DNA of 64,000 nt from Rhizobacter sp. (lineage in GTDB: Bacteria; Pseudomonadota; Gammaproteobacteria; Burkholderiales; Burkholderiaceae_C). The translations under genes were made by a program, and so were the position numbers. The stretch spans positions 2,046,001 through 2,110,000 of the forward strand of contig JAHBZQ010000001.1 in the NCBI GenBank assembly GCA_019635355.1. Reading direction: 5' to 3'. Positions 25,080 to 33,572 of the stretch are shown here, one piece after another; within the stretch, counting starts at the first letter, position 1, and each line of letters opens with the position of its first letter. Below the pieces are notes generated by a model, which was not told the origin of the DNA, did not search any database, and saw nothing but the letters and a program-made list of their open reading frames with translations.

Positions 25080-27842
25080 ATGTCAGATGGACTGTGGGAG
25101 CGCCTGCTGGCGCAGGGCGAGAACGACTGCCGCGAGCTGCCGGCTGACACGTCCGCCCCTTCAGGGCACGCACGCGAGCTGCGAACGACGGCCCTGCGCA
25201 CCGGCGAAGAGTCCATCGCCGGTGTCTCGCTCCACTACGACGAACCGCAGGGGGCAGCAGCCTTTCTGCAAGCGATCGGCACCTGCACGTCAGGTGCGAT
25301 CGCGCTGATCCTGGCCTCGTGGGGCGAGGGACTGTCGACCCTGGTCCTTCGGCATGTCGGCCAGCTCTGTGAGGCACACAGACGCGACCCGCAGCAAGCG
25401 CGCCCCCTCTACATCGACCTGGGGCGCCTGGTCGACCACGACGCGGGGCACTCGCCTGCCACATTGAATGAAGCGGTGCAGCTGGAACTTGCACGCCGCC
25501 AGCTGCCCGACGATCCAGCGCCCGTGCTGCAGGCGGTGAGCGAGGGCCGGTGCGTGCTCTTTCTCGACCACGTCGAGGCCGTCGCGGCCCACCACCCGGG
25601 CGTGTGGCGCTGGCCCGCCGAGCTGAACGATGGCGATCGGGCACGCGGCAAGCCGCATGTGGTCATGCTCTGTGCCGACGAACTTTTCGATGATGACGAC
25701 GACGTCCGTGCGGCGGCGCTCACCCTTCGCGAATCGAGTGCGGCGATGGCGGCCGATCTATGGTTCGCCACCCTCGTGCCGCTGGACTGGCAGGCAGCGT
25801 TCGACGCCTGCACTGCGGCCGGCATCGACCTCGGCACCTGCGCCGAGCGCCATCGCGCATGGCAATGGACGGGCCTCGACGGGCGGGCCACGGCAGCACG
25901 CCTGGCGGCCCTGAGCCCCCTCTTCAACCAGCGACGCGACCAGGCACTGCAGCCGATCGAGGTCTTCACGGCCTGGTGGACCCATTGCCTGCCGCCGTCG
26001 TTCGACCTGGAGGCCGCGACATTCGTCGCCACTGCGATGGATCTCGCGCGGCTGCAGGGCGACGAGCAGGCCAATGCCGTTCCAATCGAACAGTTCGCTG
26101 CCTTGGTCGAGCACCTGTGGCCGCAGACCTCGCCGGCACAGCAGACGCCTCTTCGCATGTCACTGCGCGTTGCGCTCCAGATGCAGCGCAGCGGACGCCA
26201 CGTCGCGGTGCCCAGCGGGCTGCTCTGGAGCGGCCAGGCGGTGATCGACGCCCTGATGGCGGGCGACCTCGAACTCATCGGCGCGGCGATCGTCTCCGGC
26301 TGGCGCGGCACCGGCGTGGCAGACGCCGCGGTGGAGGCCTGGCAGCGCGCCGGCCACACCACGTTTCCGCCTGAACTGCATACCGCCTTGCAAGACGAGC
26401 AGCCGCCCGCCGTCACGGGCGCCTTGCTGCGCTTGAGCTGCCAGCTTGCGCGCACGTTGGCGGGTTGGCAGGCGCGCACCAGCGCTGCAGCGGCCGGCAC
26501 CCGCGACATCGACGCCCGGTATCGGTCATGCCTGCAGGACATGCTGGCGCCGCTGTCGCAATCCCGACTCGCCGGCGCCACGCTGAGGGGCGCCCACTTG
26601 CGCGAGCTGCCCCTCACCGATCTGGACCTCCGCCGGGCCGATCTCACCGGCGCCGACTTCACCGGCGCGCGGCTGCGGCGTGTGGTGCTCGACGACGCCG
26701 TGGCCGACGAGGCGTGCTTCGAGCGGGCCGAGCTGGACGACGTGAGCGCGGAACGCCTGCATGCCCACCGCACCCGTTGGCAGCACGCGCGCTGGAACCG
26801 GCGCTGGGCCAACGCCGAGTTGACCCACGCCACACCAGACATGCGCCCCGACACGGCCGATGCACCGGTGCGCCTGACATCCTTCCCCGGCGCATCGCCC
26901 AGTTCGCCAAAACGACTGCTGCGCTCGGTCGGCGGCCACTGGCTGGCGGCGCTCCTGGACGACGGCGGCGTTGCCATGTGGCGAGGCGACACACTGACCC
27001 CGGTGTGGCACCTGCCCGCGCCCGACGCAGGCAGCCAAGTGCTCGACGCCGCGTTTTCGGACGACGGCAACCACCTCGTCACCACGCACGCCCACAAGGC
27101 GCTGCGACGCTGGACATCAAACGAGGGGCACCTCGCCCAGGAATACACCGATCTGCACGTGCCGATGCACATGCTGATCGTCCACCCCGAGGGCGGGCCG
27201 ATCGTGGGCTATGGCGGCCAGCAGCATGCGTGGTGCAGCTGCGAGCTGCAACGCCTCACCCACATGCCGAGCAGCGTGCCGGCCGGGTCTGCCCAAGGGC
27301 TGACCTGCGCCACCCTGGCGCCGTCCGGTCGATCGGTGTTCGCCAGCGCATCGAGCGGCCACGGCGTGTGGGAGTACCCGCCTGCCGGGTCGCGCCGCGT
27401 GCTGGATTGGCCGGTCGGGCAGGTCTGGGCCCTTGCTGCCGCGCACGACGCAGCGGTCGGCCACACCTGGCTGGCCGTTCTGGAAAGCGACGCGCTCTGG
27501 TGGGGCAACGCCGATACGACCGAGCCGCCCCAGCGCTTCGACCGGCCCGGCGCAGTGGTGCCCAGCCTGACGCATCGCGCCGGTCAACCGCCGGCATGGC
27601 GGCCTTCCGGGCCGATGGACCAGCTGGCGTTTTCACCCGACGGCCGCTGGCTCGTCTGCATCGGCCCCGGTGGGCCCGCCATGGCGGTCGACACACGCAG
27701 CGGCAAGGCACACCCCTTGCACACGGCCAGCGTCGAAGGGGCGCGCTGCGTCGGCTTCGACCGTGCAGGCCAGCTCGTGCTGGGAAGCGACGGCCTGCGC
27801 CGCTACGCGCTCCCCGACCCCATAGGCGCGTCTCGCCCCTGA
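25080..27842 (+). CDS. NACHT-like NTPase domain / pentapeptide repeat / beta-propeller protein
   Basis: 920 residues from ATG 25080, placed nine bases after GGAGG; ATG 25074 is only three bases after it. No signal peptide or membrane segment. Residues ~45-330 look like a degenerate STAND/NACHT NTPase: ALILASWGEGLSTLVLRHV stands where a P-loop should be, but the Walker A Lys is replaced (GEGLST), while CVLFLDHVEAVAA (~158-170) fits Walker B. Residues ~490-560 are pentapeptide repeats (SRLAGATLRGAHL, LTDLDLRRADLTGADF). From ~605 to the end are WD40/propeller-like blades (AAFSDDGNHLVTTHAHKALRRW, LAPSGRSVFASASSGHGVWE, LAFSPDGRWLVCIGPGG). NACHT-WD40 proteins act as signalling or defence ATPases; function here is unknown. 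It converges on the coupled LytTR operon. Confidence 0.75.
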   Translation: MSDGLWERLLAQGENDCRELPADTSAPSGHARELRTTALRTGEESIAGVSLHYDEPQGAAAFLQAIGTCTSGAIALILASWGEGLSTLVLRHVGQLCEAHRRDPQQARPLYIDLGRLVDHDAGHSPATLNEAVQLELARRQLPDDPAPVLQAVSEGRCVLFLDHVEAVAAHHPGVWRWPAELNDGDRARGKPHVVMLCADELFDDDDDVRAAALTLRESSAAMAADLWFATLVPLDWQAAFDACTAAGIDLGTCAERHRAWQWTGLDGRATAARLAALSPLFNQRRDQALQPIEVFTAWWTHCLPPSFDLEAATFVATAMDLARLQGDEQANAVPIEQFAALVEHLWPQTSPAQQTPLRMSLRVALQMQRSGRHVAVPSGLLWSGQAVIDALMAGDLELIGAAIVSGWRGTGVADAAVEAWQRAGHTTFPPELHTALQDEQPPAVTGALLRLSCQLARTLAGWQARTSAAAAGTRDIDARYRSCLQDMLAPLSQSRLAGATLRGAHLRELPLTDLDLRRADLTGADFTGARLRRVVLDDAVADEACFERAELDDVSAERLHAHRTRWQHARWNRRWANAELTHATPDMRPDTADAPVRLTSFPGASPSSPKRLLRSVGGHWLAALLDDGGVAMWRGDTLTPVWHLPAPDAGSQVLDAAFSDDGNHLVTTHAHKALRRWTSNEGHLAQEYTDLHVPMHMLIVHPEGGPIVGYGGQQHAWCSCELQRLTHMPSSVPAGSAQGLTCATLAPSGRSVFASASSGHGVWEYPPAGSRRVLDWPVGQVWALAAAHDAAVGHTWLAVLESDALWWGNADTTEPPQRFDRPGAVVPSLTHRAGQPPAWRPSGPMDQLAFSPDGRWLVCIGPGGPAMAVDTRSGKAHPLHTASVEGARCVGFDRAGQLVLGSDGLRRYALPDPIGASRP

Positions 27843-27857
27843 GGCCACGCCGCCTGT

Positions 27858-29156
27858 TCAGCGGAGCGCGGCAGCCGCCTCGCTTGCCGCCGTCGCCACG
27901 CGCGTGGCGACGGCATCACGGTACCGCTTGGCCAGCACCGCGGCACCGTCGGGCGAGCGCTTGAGCGCCGCACGCAGCGTGGCCATCTCGCCGAGGCGGG
28001 CGGTTTCGTGGAGGCGCCCGAGCGTCAGCGCCAGGGCGTTGCAGCTCCACGCGTCGGCCTGGGCCGCGGCGTTCAGCTGCGCCAGCGCATCGCGCTCCTC
28101 GGCCGCCGCCGCGACACGCTCGGCCGGCCAGCCGGCGCGCTCGCCGATGCTGGCACCCAGGGCCACTTCGGCGGCGGTGCCGCCACGCCGGGCCAGCACC
28201 TCGGCCACGCCGGAACACAGCTGCTGGCGGTTGGCGTCTCGCATGTCCTTCACCCCGCAGTGCTGGCTGGCCGCCACCAGCGGCAGCTCGGCACTCGCCT
28301 CCAGCTTCGTCAGCTCGGCGGCCAGGCTCACGCGCGACATCAGGTCGGCTTCAGGCGGCAGCTTCGCGAGCACCGTGCCGGCAAGCGCTCCGTGGCGTGC
28401 GTCCGACCGGGTGGCGTGCGACACGCGGTAGAGCGCCTCGGCCACGGCGGGCTCGTCACGGCGGAGCGAGGCATCGGCGGCCACCTGCAGCCAGGCCATC
28501 GCGTTGGTCGGCTCCAGCCTCGCCCATTGTTCGGCCGACAGCATGCGGCACACGCCTTCGGTGCGCTGCTGCTGGCAGGCCCGCATCGCCCAGGCGTAGA
28601 CCTGGGGCGTGCCCTTGAACGCGGCCAGCGAGGCGAGCTCGTCGCGGGCCCGCGCCGCGCCGCCGTCGAGCACGCCGTCGGCCACGGTGCCCTCGTCGAG
28701 CGCCACCATCAGCAGGCCGGCGGCACGCAGGTTGTCGTCCTGGCTCGCCAGAAGCGTGGGCAGCACCTGGTCGCGCACACGCCGCGCGGCACCGACGATG
28801 GGTGCCATGTCGCGCGGGCGGCCATCGGCACCGGCCTTCACGCGACCCAGGCCGCAGACCTCGATCTCGTCGGCCGCGAGATCAGGCACGGCCGGTGCCA
28901 CGAGCGCGGCCGTCATGGCCGACACGCCCTGCTGCGAGAGCTGGGCCTCGTCGAGCGTGGCCAGCCTCTGCACCGTGTTGGCATTCGCCAGGTCTTCCAC
29001 GGGGGTCTCTTCGGCTTCCGGCGGGGGCTGGAGCCCCGCCTCCACCGCCTGCCACACCAGCCCACCCAACACCAGCACCACCAGGCCCGCACCGACCCAG
29101 CGCATGCGCCGCGTCAACCTGCCTTCATCGCCTTGTGCGTCTTCGTTGTTGTTCAC
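27858..29156 (-). CDS. Membrane-anchored protein of unknown function, coupled to the LytTR regulator
   Basis: 432 residues from a GTG at 29156, which overlaps the TGA of the LytTR gene (GTGA) and follows GAGGGG. A single membrane segment (~17-38, VGAGLVVLVLGGLVWQAVEA) after a basic LTRRMRW stretch puts the rest in the periplasm. The remainder is Ala-rich and helical, like TPR/SEL1 solenoids, with Cys pairs in RACQQQRTEGVCRML and SQHCGVKDMRDANRQQLCSG that could form disulfides. I do not recognise the family. Translational coupling to a LytS/LytTR-type two-component pair suggests a third, signal-related component. It converges on the NACHT-like gene with a 15-bp gap. Confidence 0.8.
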   Translation of the reverse strand: MNNNEDAQGDEGRLTRRMRWVGAGLVVLVLGGLVWQAVEAGLQPPPEAEETPVEDLANANTVQRLATLDEAQLSQQGVSAMTAALVAPAVPDLAADEIEVCGLGRVKAGADGRPRDMAPIVGAARRVRDQVLPTLLASQDDNLRAAGLLMVALDEGTVADGVLDGGAARARDELASLAAFKGTPQVYAWAMRACQQQRTEGVCRMLSAEQWARLEPTNAMAWLQVAADASLRRDEPAVAEALYRVSHATRSDARHGALAGTVLAKLPPEADLMSRVSLAAELTKLEASAELPLVAASQHCGVKDMRDANRQQLCSGVAEVLARRGGTAAEVALGASIGERAGWPAERVAAAAEERDALAQLNAAAQADAWSCNALALTLGRLHETARLGEMATLRAALKRSPDGAAVLAKRYRDAVATRVATAASEAAAALR

Positions 29157-29935
29157 AAGCCCCCCTCTGCAATCGCTTCCTTGACCGCCGCCACCTGGCG
29201 ACGCGATACCACCAACCATTCATCGACCGGCGCCACCCGCACCACCCAGCCTTCGGCCGCCTCGTCTTCGCCCTCGGCCGGAAGCACGCGCCGTTCCAGC
29301 GCGCGCAGCGCCTTGCGCGCCACCAGCGCGTTGCGGTGGATGCGCAGGAAACGGTCGCCCAGGCGCTGCTCGAGGTCGGTGAGCGCGTCGTCGAGCACGT
29401 GGGTGTGCGTGGCGGTGCGCAGCGTCACGTACTTCAGCTCGGCCTTGAGGTAGAGCACCTCCGAGACCGGCACCCGCACCTTGCGCCCGAGCTCGCTCAC
29501 GACGATCACCGGCTCGTCGGCCGCTTCGGCCGGCGCACGCGCGGCACCGCCTGCCTGGCCCATGCGCTGCGCGACGCGCTGCAAGGCGGCGTGCAATCGC
29601 TCGCGGCGCACCGGCTTGGTGAGGTAGTCGACCGCATCGAGGTCGAAGGCCTGCAACGCATGCTCGGCATGCGCCGTCACGAAAACGATGGCCGGCGGGT
29701 GCGGCAGCTGCTTGATGCGCGCGGCGAGCTGCGTGCCGTCGAGGCCGGGCATGTGGATGTCGAGCAGCACCAGGTCGCAGGGGCGGTCGGCCAGCCACAC
29801 GAGCGCCTGGCTCGCGTTGGCCGCTTCGCCCACCACCTGGGCCTTGGGCGCAGGGCAATCCTGCACCAGCCCGCGCAGGCGCAGGCGCGCCAGCTCTTCG
29901 TCGTCGACCACCAGGACCTTGAGTTCAGTGTTCAT
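29153..29935 (-). CDS. LytTR-family response regulator (AlgR type)
   Basis: 260 residues. Receiver domain with D11/D12, acceptor D59 in LVLLDIHMPGLDG and K-P in YLTKPVRRERL; a ~25-residue Ala-rich linker; a LytTR DNA-binding domain (VSEVLYLKAELKYVTLRT, LGDRFLRIHRNALVARKAL). AlgR-type regulators bind direct repeats and control surface traits such as twitching or exopolysaccharide. Start at 29935 overlaps the stop of the kinase gene (ATGA). The argH / AlgZ-like kinase / AlgR-like regulator order equals that of Pseudomonas and many Burkholderiales, but hemC, which often follows, is replaced by the membrane-anchored unknown. Confidence 0.9.
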   Translation of the reverse strand: MNTELKVLVVDDEELARLRLRGLVQDCPAPKAQVVGEAANASQALVWLADRPCDLVLLDIHMPGLDGTQLAARIKQLPHPPAIVFVTAHAEHALQAFDLDAVDYLTKPVRRERLHAALQRVAQRMGQAGGAARAPAEAADEPVIVVSELGRKVRVPVSEVLYLKAELKYVTLRTATHTHVLDDALTDLEQRLGDRFLRIHRNALVARKALRALERRVLPAEGEDEAAEGWVVRVAPVDEWLVVSRRQVAAVKEAIAEGGL

Positions 29936-31065
29936 AGCGGGATGACGATCTGCACGCGGAAGAAGTCTTTGTCGATGTGCGTCTCGAACTGCGCCGCCAC
30001 GTCGTGCATGAGGCGCAGGCGCTCGCGCACGTTGCGCAGGGCAATGCCGTTGCCTGGCTTCGAAGGCTCCCGAGGCAGCGTGTTGACGATGGTGACCACC
30101 GCATGCGCACGCTTGACCCGCGTGCGGATGCGCACCACGCCGCCATCGGGCGCCGGCTCCACGCCGTGGCGCACCGCGTTCTCGACCAGCGGCTGCAGCA
30201 GCAGCGGCGGCACGCGGGCGGTGCCGGCGTCTTCGTCGAGCTCCCAGCTCACCTGCAGGCGATCGCCGAAACGCACCTGCTCGATCGCAAGGTAGCGCTG
30301 CGCGAGCGACACCTCTTCGGCCAGCGTGACCGAGGCGCCGCTGTCGCTCAGCGCCACGCGAAAGAGCTCGGCCAGGTCTTCGAGCAGGCCCTCGGTGCGG
30401 GCAGGGTCGAGCCGGGCCAGCGTGATGGCGGTGTTGAGGGTGTTGAAGAGGAAGTGCGGCCGGATGCGCGACTGCAGCTCGGCCAGCCGGGCCGTGGTGT
30501 CGGCCGGCAGGCGGGCCCGCGCGCGCAGCGTGAGCCAATAGAACATCGCGGCGGCGAGCAGCGCCCCGGCCAGCGAAGGCGGCAACCAAGTGGTGCCCGG
30601 GCCGAGGCCGCCCGCGGCCTGCAAGCCCCAGCCGAAGGCGCCGCTGCCAGCCCCCAGCAGCACCGCCACCACCCATTGCCCGACCGCCGGCAGCCGCGCC
30701 AGCCCCTGCTTGAGCAGGCAGGCCAGCACCAGCCACAGCAGCAGCGCCGGCAGCGCCATGCTGGCCGCCACGGCCAGCAGCGTGAGCCATGACGCCAGAT
30801 CGCTCGCCCCGAAGCTCACCGCCACCGCGAGCGTGCAATGCACAAAGAGCAGCGCGCGCAGCACCACGCCCACGTGGCACACGTCGAAGGCCGAGACGGC
30901 CCCGTGCCGGCCCTTCGCGCCGGGCTCGTAGGGGCCGAAGCCGGTGGGCCCGAAGAGGCTGCTGCTGGAGGTGCTGGACGGGTCGGGCGACCCGGCGCCC
31001 TCGGCCCCGGCCCGGGCCGGGCGGCTCGGCGCGTTCGCGGCGTGTGGGGGCTGGGGCTCGGGCAT
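29932..31065 (-). CDS. LytS/AlgZ-type sensor histidine kinase
   Basis: 377 residues from ATG 31065 (MPEPQPPHAA); the frame extends further upstream but would run into the argH leader. A ~50-residue Pro/Ser-rich N-terminus is followed by four membrane helices (~65-175) and a His_kinase domain with RIRPHFLFNTLNTAITLARL (acceptor His). The ATPase has LLLQPLVENAVRHGVEP (N box) and LRNVRERLRL. No periplasmic sensor domain is evident, so it probably senses through its membrane part. It is coupled to the LytTR regulator by a 4-bp overlap and transcribed divergently from argH with 136 bp between starts. Confidence 0.88.
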   Translation of the reverse strand: MPEPQPPHAANAPSRPARAGAEGAGSPDPSSTSSSSLFGPTGFGPYEPGAKGRHGAVSAFDVCHVGVVLRALLFVHCTLAVAVSFGASDLASWLTLLAVAASMALPALLLWLVLACLLKQGLARLPAVGQWVVAVLLGAGSGAFGWGLQAAGGLGPGTTWLPPSLAGALLAAAMFYWLTLRARARLPADTTARLAELQSRIRPHFLFNTLNTAITLARLDPARTEGLLEDLAELFRVALSDSGASVTLAEEVSLAQRYLAIEQVRFGDRLQVSWELDEDAGTARVPPLLLQPLVENAVRHGVEPAPDGGVVRIRTRVKRAHAVVTIVNTLPREPSKPGNGIALRNVRERLRLMHDVAAQFETHIDKDFFRVQIVIPL

Positions 31066-31201
31066 GTCGGGCGGGGGTGGCCGAATAGAATCGGCCGCTC
31101 TGATCTTGAAGCCAGCGCGAACACCGCGCAGTCCTGCGATTGTCGCCAAGACACGCCCCCCGGCAACCGCACACACACAGCGTTACACGCCCCCGCCCGC
31201 C

Positions 31202-32599
31202 ATGTCTTCCAACCAACTCGACAAGAAATCCCAAGCCTGGTCTGCGCTCTTTTCCGAGCCGATGAGCGAGCTGGTCAAGCGCTATACCGCGAGCGTCGAT
31301 TTCGACAAGCGCCTGTGGAAGGCCGACATCGAAGGCTCGCTGGCCCACGCCGAGATGCTGGCCGCGCAGGGCGTGATCGGCGCGCAGGACCTCGCCGACA
31401 TCCAGCGTGGCATGGCGCAGATCAAGGGCGAGATCGAAGCCGGCACCTTCGAGTGGAAGCTCGACCTCGAAGACGTGCACCTCAACATCGAAGCCCGCCT
31501 CACCACGCTCGTGGGCGACGCCGGCAAGCGCCTGCACACCGGCCGCTCGCGCAACGACCAGGTGGCGACCGACGTGCGCCTGTGGCTGCGCAGCGAGATC
31601 GACTCGCTCGCCCCCTTGCTCGCCGACATGCAGAAGTCGCTGGTCGACGTGGCCGAGAAGAACGTCGACACCATCCTGCCCGGCTTCACGCACATGCAGG
31701 TGGCGCAGCCGGTGAGCTTCGCGCACCACCTGCTGGCCTATGTGGAGATGTTCAAGCGCGATGCCGAGCGGCTGGCCGATGTTCGGCGCCGCGTGAACCA
31801 GCTGCCGCTCGGTGCCGCGGCACTCGCCGGCACCAGCTACCCGCTCGATCGCGAGCGTGTGGCCAAGACCCTGGGCTTCGACGGCGTGTGCCAGAACAGC
31901 CTCGACGCCGTGAGCGACCGCGACTTCGCGCTCGAGTTCACCGCGTTCGCCTCGATCGCGATGGTGCACGTGTCGCGCCTCGCGGAAGAGATCGTGCTGT
32001 GGATGAGCCAGAACTTCAGCTTCATCGACCTGGCCGACCGCTACTGCACCGGCTCGTCGATCATGCCGCAGAAGCGCAACCCCGACGTGGCCGAGCTGGC
32101 GCGCGGCAAGAGCGGGCGCGTGGTGGGCCACCTGATGGGCCTCATCACGCTGATGAAGGGCCAGCCCCTCACCTACAACAAGGACAACCAGGAAGACAAG
32201 GAGCCCTTGTTTGACACCGTCGACACGCTGCGCGACACGCTGCGCATCATGGCCGAGATGGTGGGCGGCATCACGGTGAAGAAAGAGGCGATGGAGCGCG
32301 CCGCGCTGCGCGGCTACGCCACCGCCACCGACCTCGCCGACTACCTGGTGAAGAAGGGCCTGCCCTTCCGCGATGCGCACGAGGTGGTGGCCCACGCGGT
32401 GAAGACCGCCATCGCACAAGGCAAGGACCTCTCCGAGCTGCCGCTCGCCACGCTGCAGGGCTTCAACGCCACCATCACCGATGACGTGTTCGGCGTGCTG
32501 AGCCTCGCCGGCTCGCTCAACGCCCGCCAGGTGCTGGGCGGCACGGCACCCGTGCAGGTGCGCGCGCAGATTGCGCGGCACCGCCAGCGCCTCGGCTGA
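31202..32599 (+). CDS. argH: Argininosuccinate lyase
   Basis: 465 residues, normal for ArgH. It catalyses the last step of arginine synthesis, cleaving argininosuccinate to arginine and fumarate in a cytoplasmic tetramer. Signature GSSIMPQKRNPDVAEL is intact; TGRSRNDQVATDVRLWLR (substrate loop) and the SYPLDRERVAK region are present. The start MSSNQLDKKSQAW at 31202 follows the leader without a strong ribosome site. Upstream extension is non-conserved. It is divergent from the LytS-type kinase, the order known from Pseudomonas argH-fimS/algZ. Confidence 0.97.
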   Translation: MSSNQLDKKSQAWSALFSEPMSELVKRYTASVDFDKRLWKADIEGSLAHAEMLAAQGVIGAQDLADIQRGMAQIKGEIEAGTFEWKLDLEDVHLNIEARLTTLVGDAGKRLHTGRSRNDQVATDVRLWLRSEIDSLAPLLADMQKSLVDVAEKNVDTILPGFTHMQVAQPVSFAHHLLAYVEMFKRDAERLADVRRRVNQLPLGAAALAGTSYPLDRERVAKTLGFDGVCQNSLDAVSDRDFALEFTAFASIAMVHVSRLAEEIVLWMSQNFSFIDLADRYCTGSSIMPQKRNPDVAELARGKSGRVVGHLMGLITLMKGQPLTYNKDNQEDKEPLFDTVDTLRDTLRIMAEMVGGITVKKEAMERAALRGYATATDLADYLVKKGLPFRDAHEVVAHAVKTAIAQGKDLSELPLATLQGFNATITDDVFGVLSLAGSLNARQVLGGTAPVQVRAQIARHRQRLG

Positions 32600-32639
32600 G
32601 GCTGCATCCAGGGTCAGCCCGAGTGCGTAAGGGGTCTCC

Positions 32640-33527
32640 ATGAACCGACGCCTCCACCTTGGCCACCTCGCCACCCTGCTCACCCTGCCGGCCTTGAGCG
32701 CCTGCTCGTCGGGCTTGAACGCCCTCAAGCCCTCGTCCACCTACGTGGCCACCGTGGGCGTGAGCTACGGGCCCGACCCGCGGCACAGGCTCGACGTCTA
32801 CCGACCCGCCGGCAAGGCCCCGCCCGGCGGCTGGCCGGTGGTGGTGTTCTTCTATGGCGGCTCGTGGCACTGGGGCAGCCGCGCCGAGTACACCTTTGCC
32901 GGCGAAGCACTGGCCTCGCGCGGCGTGCTGGCACTGATCGCCGACTACCGCCTCTACCCGGATGTGCGCTACCCCGACTTCCTCGACGACAGCGCGCGCG
33001 CCACCGGGTATGCGCTCAGAGAAGCGTCGGCGCTCGGCGGGAATCCGCAGCGGGTGTACGTGATGGGCCACAGCGCCGGGGCGTACAACGCCGCGATGGT
33101 GGCGCTCGATGCGCGCTGGCTCGCGGCACAGGGACAGTCTCCCTCGTCGCTTGCCGGCTGGATCGGGCTGGCCGGGCCCTATGAGTTCCTGCCGATCAGC
33201 AACCCGCAGGCGCAGGTGGTTTTCCACCACCCCCACTACCCACCCGGCTCGCAACCCATCGACTACGTGAAGCGTGACGCCCCGCGGGCCTTCCTCGGCG
33301 CCGCGCGCAGCGACCACCTCGTGAACCCGGTGCGCAACACCGAGCAGATGGCCGAGCGCCTGAAGGCAGCCGGTGCGCCGGTGCAGCTCAAGCTCTACGA
33401 CGGGGTCGACCACATCACGCTCGTCGCATCGATGGCCTGGTCGCTGCGCTGGATGTCGACGGTGCTCGACGACGTGTCGGCCTTCATGCTGGCCGAGCCG
33501 GCGACACCCACCACCGCCGCCAAATGA
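32640..33527 (+). CDS. Alpha/beta hydrolase lipoprotein (esterase/lipase-like)
   Basis: 295 residues. The signal peptide ends in the lipobox LSAC (residue ~22), predicting a lipid-anchored envelope protein. The hydrolase fold shows YGGSWHWGSRAEY (oxyanion HGG-type motif with Y for H), nucleophile GHSAGAYN, LAGPYEFLP and a late His in DGVDHITLV. This matches the BD-FAE/carboxylesterase-like family. Starts 40 bp after argH on the same strand and may be read through from it. Ends at a bidirectional terminator. Substrate unknown. Confidence 0.85.
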   Translation: MNRRLHLGHLATLLTLPALSACSSGLNALKPSSTYVATVGVSYGPDPRHRLDVYRPAGKAPPGGWPVVVFFYGGSWHWGSRAEYTFAGEALASRGVLALIADYRLYPDVRYPDFLDDSARATGYALREASALGGNPQRVYVMGHSAGAYNAAMVALDARWLAAQGQSPSSLAGWIGLAGPYEFLPISNPQAQVVFHHPHYPPGSQPIDYVKRDAPRAFLGAARSDHLVNPVRNTEQMAERLKAAGAPVQLKLYDGVDHITLVASMAWSLRWMSTVLDDVSAFMLAEPATPTTAAK

Positions 33528-33550
33528 AAAGAGCCGCCCGGGGGCGGCTC
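33527..33550 (-). terminator. Terminator shared by the esterase gene and the liv operon
   Basis: Near-perfect stem GAGCCGCCC / GGGCGGCTC. Read on the minus strand it is followed by TTTTCATT, a good rho-independent signal for the liv operon; read on the plus strand it is followed by TCTCG. Confidence 0.7.
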
Positions 33551-33572
33551 TCTCGTGCGGCGGGATGGGCGG

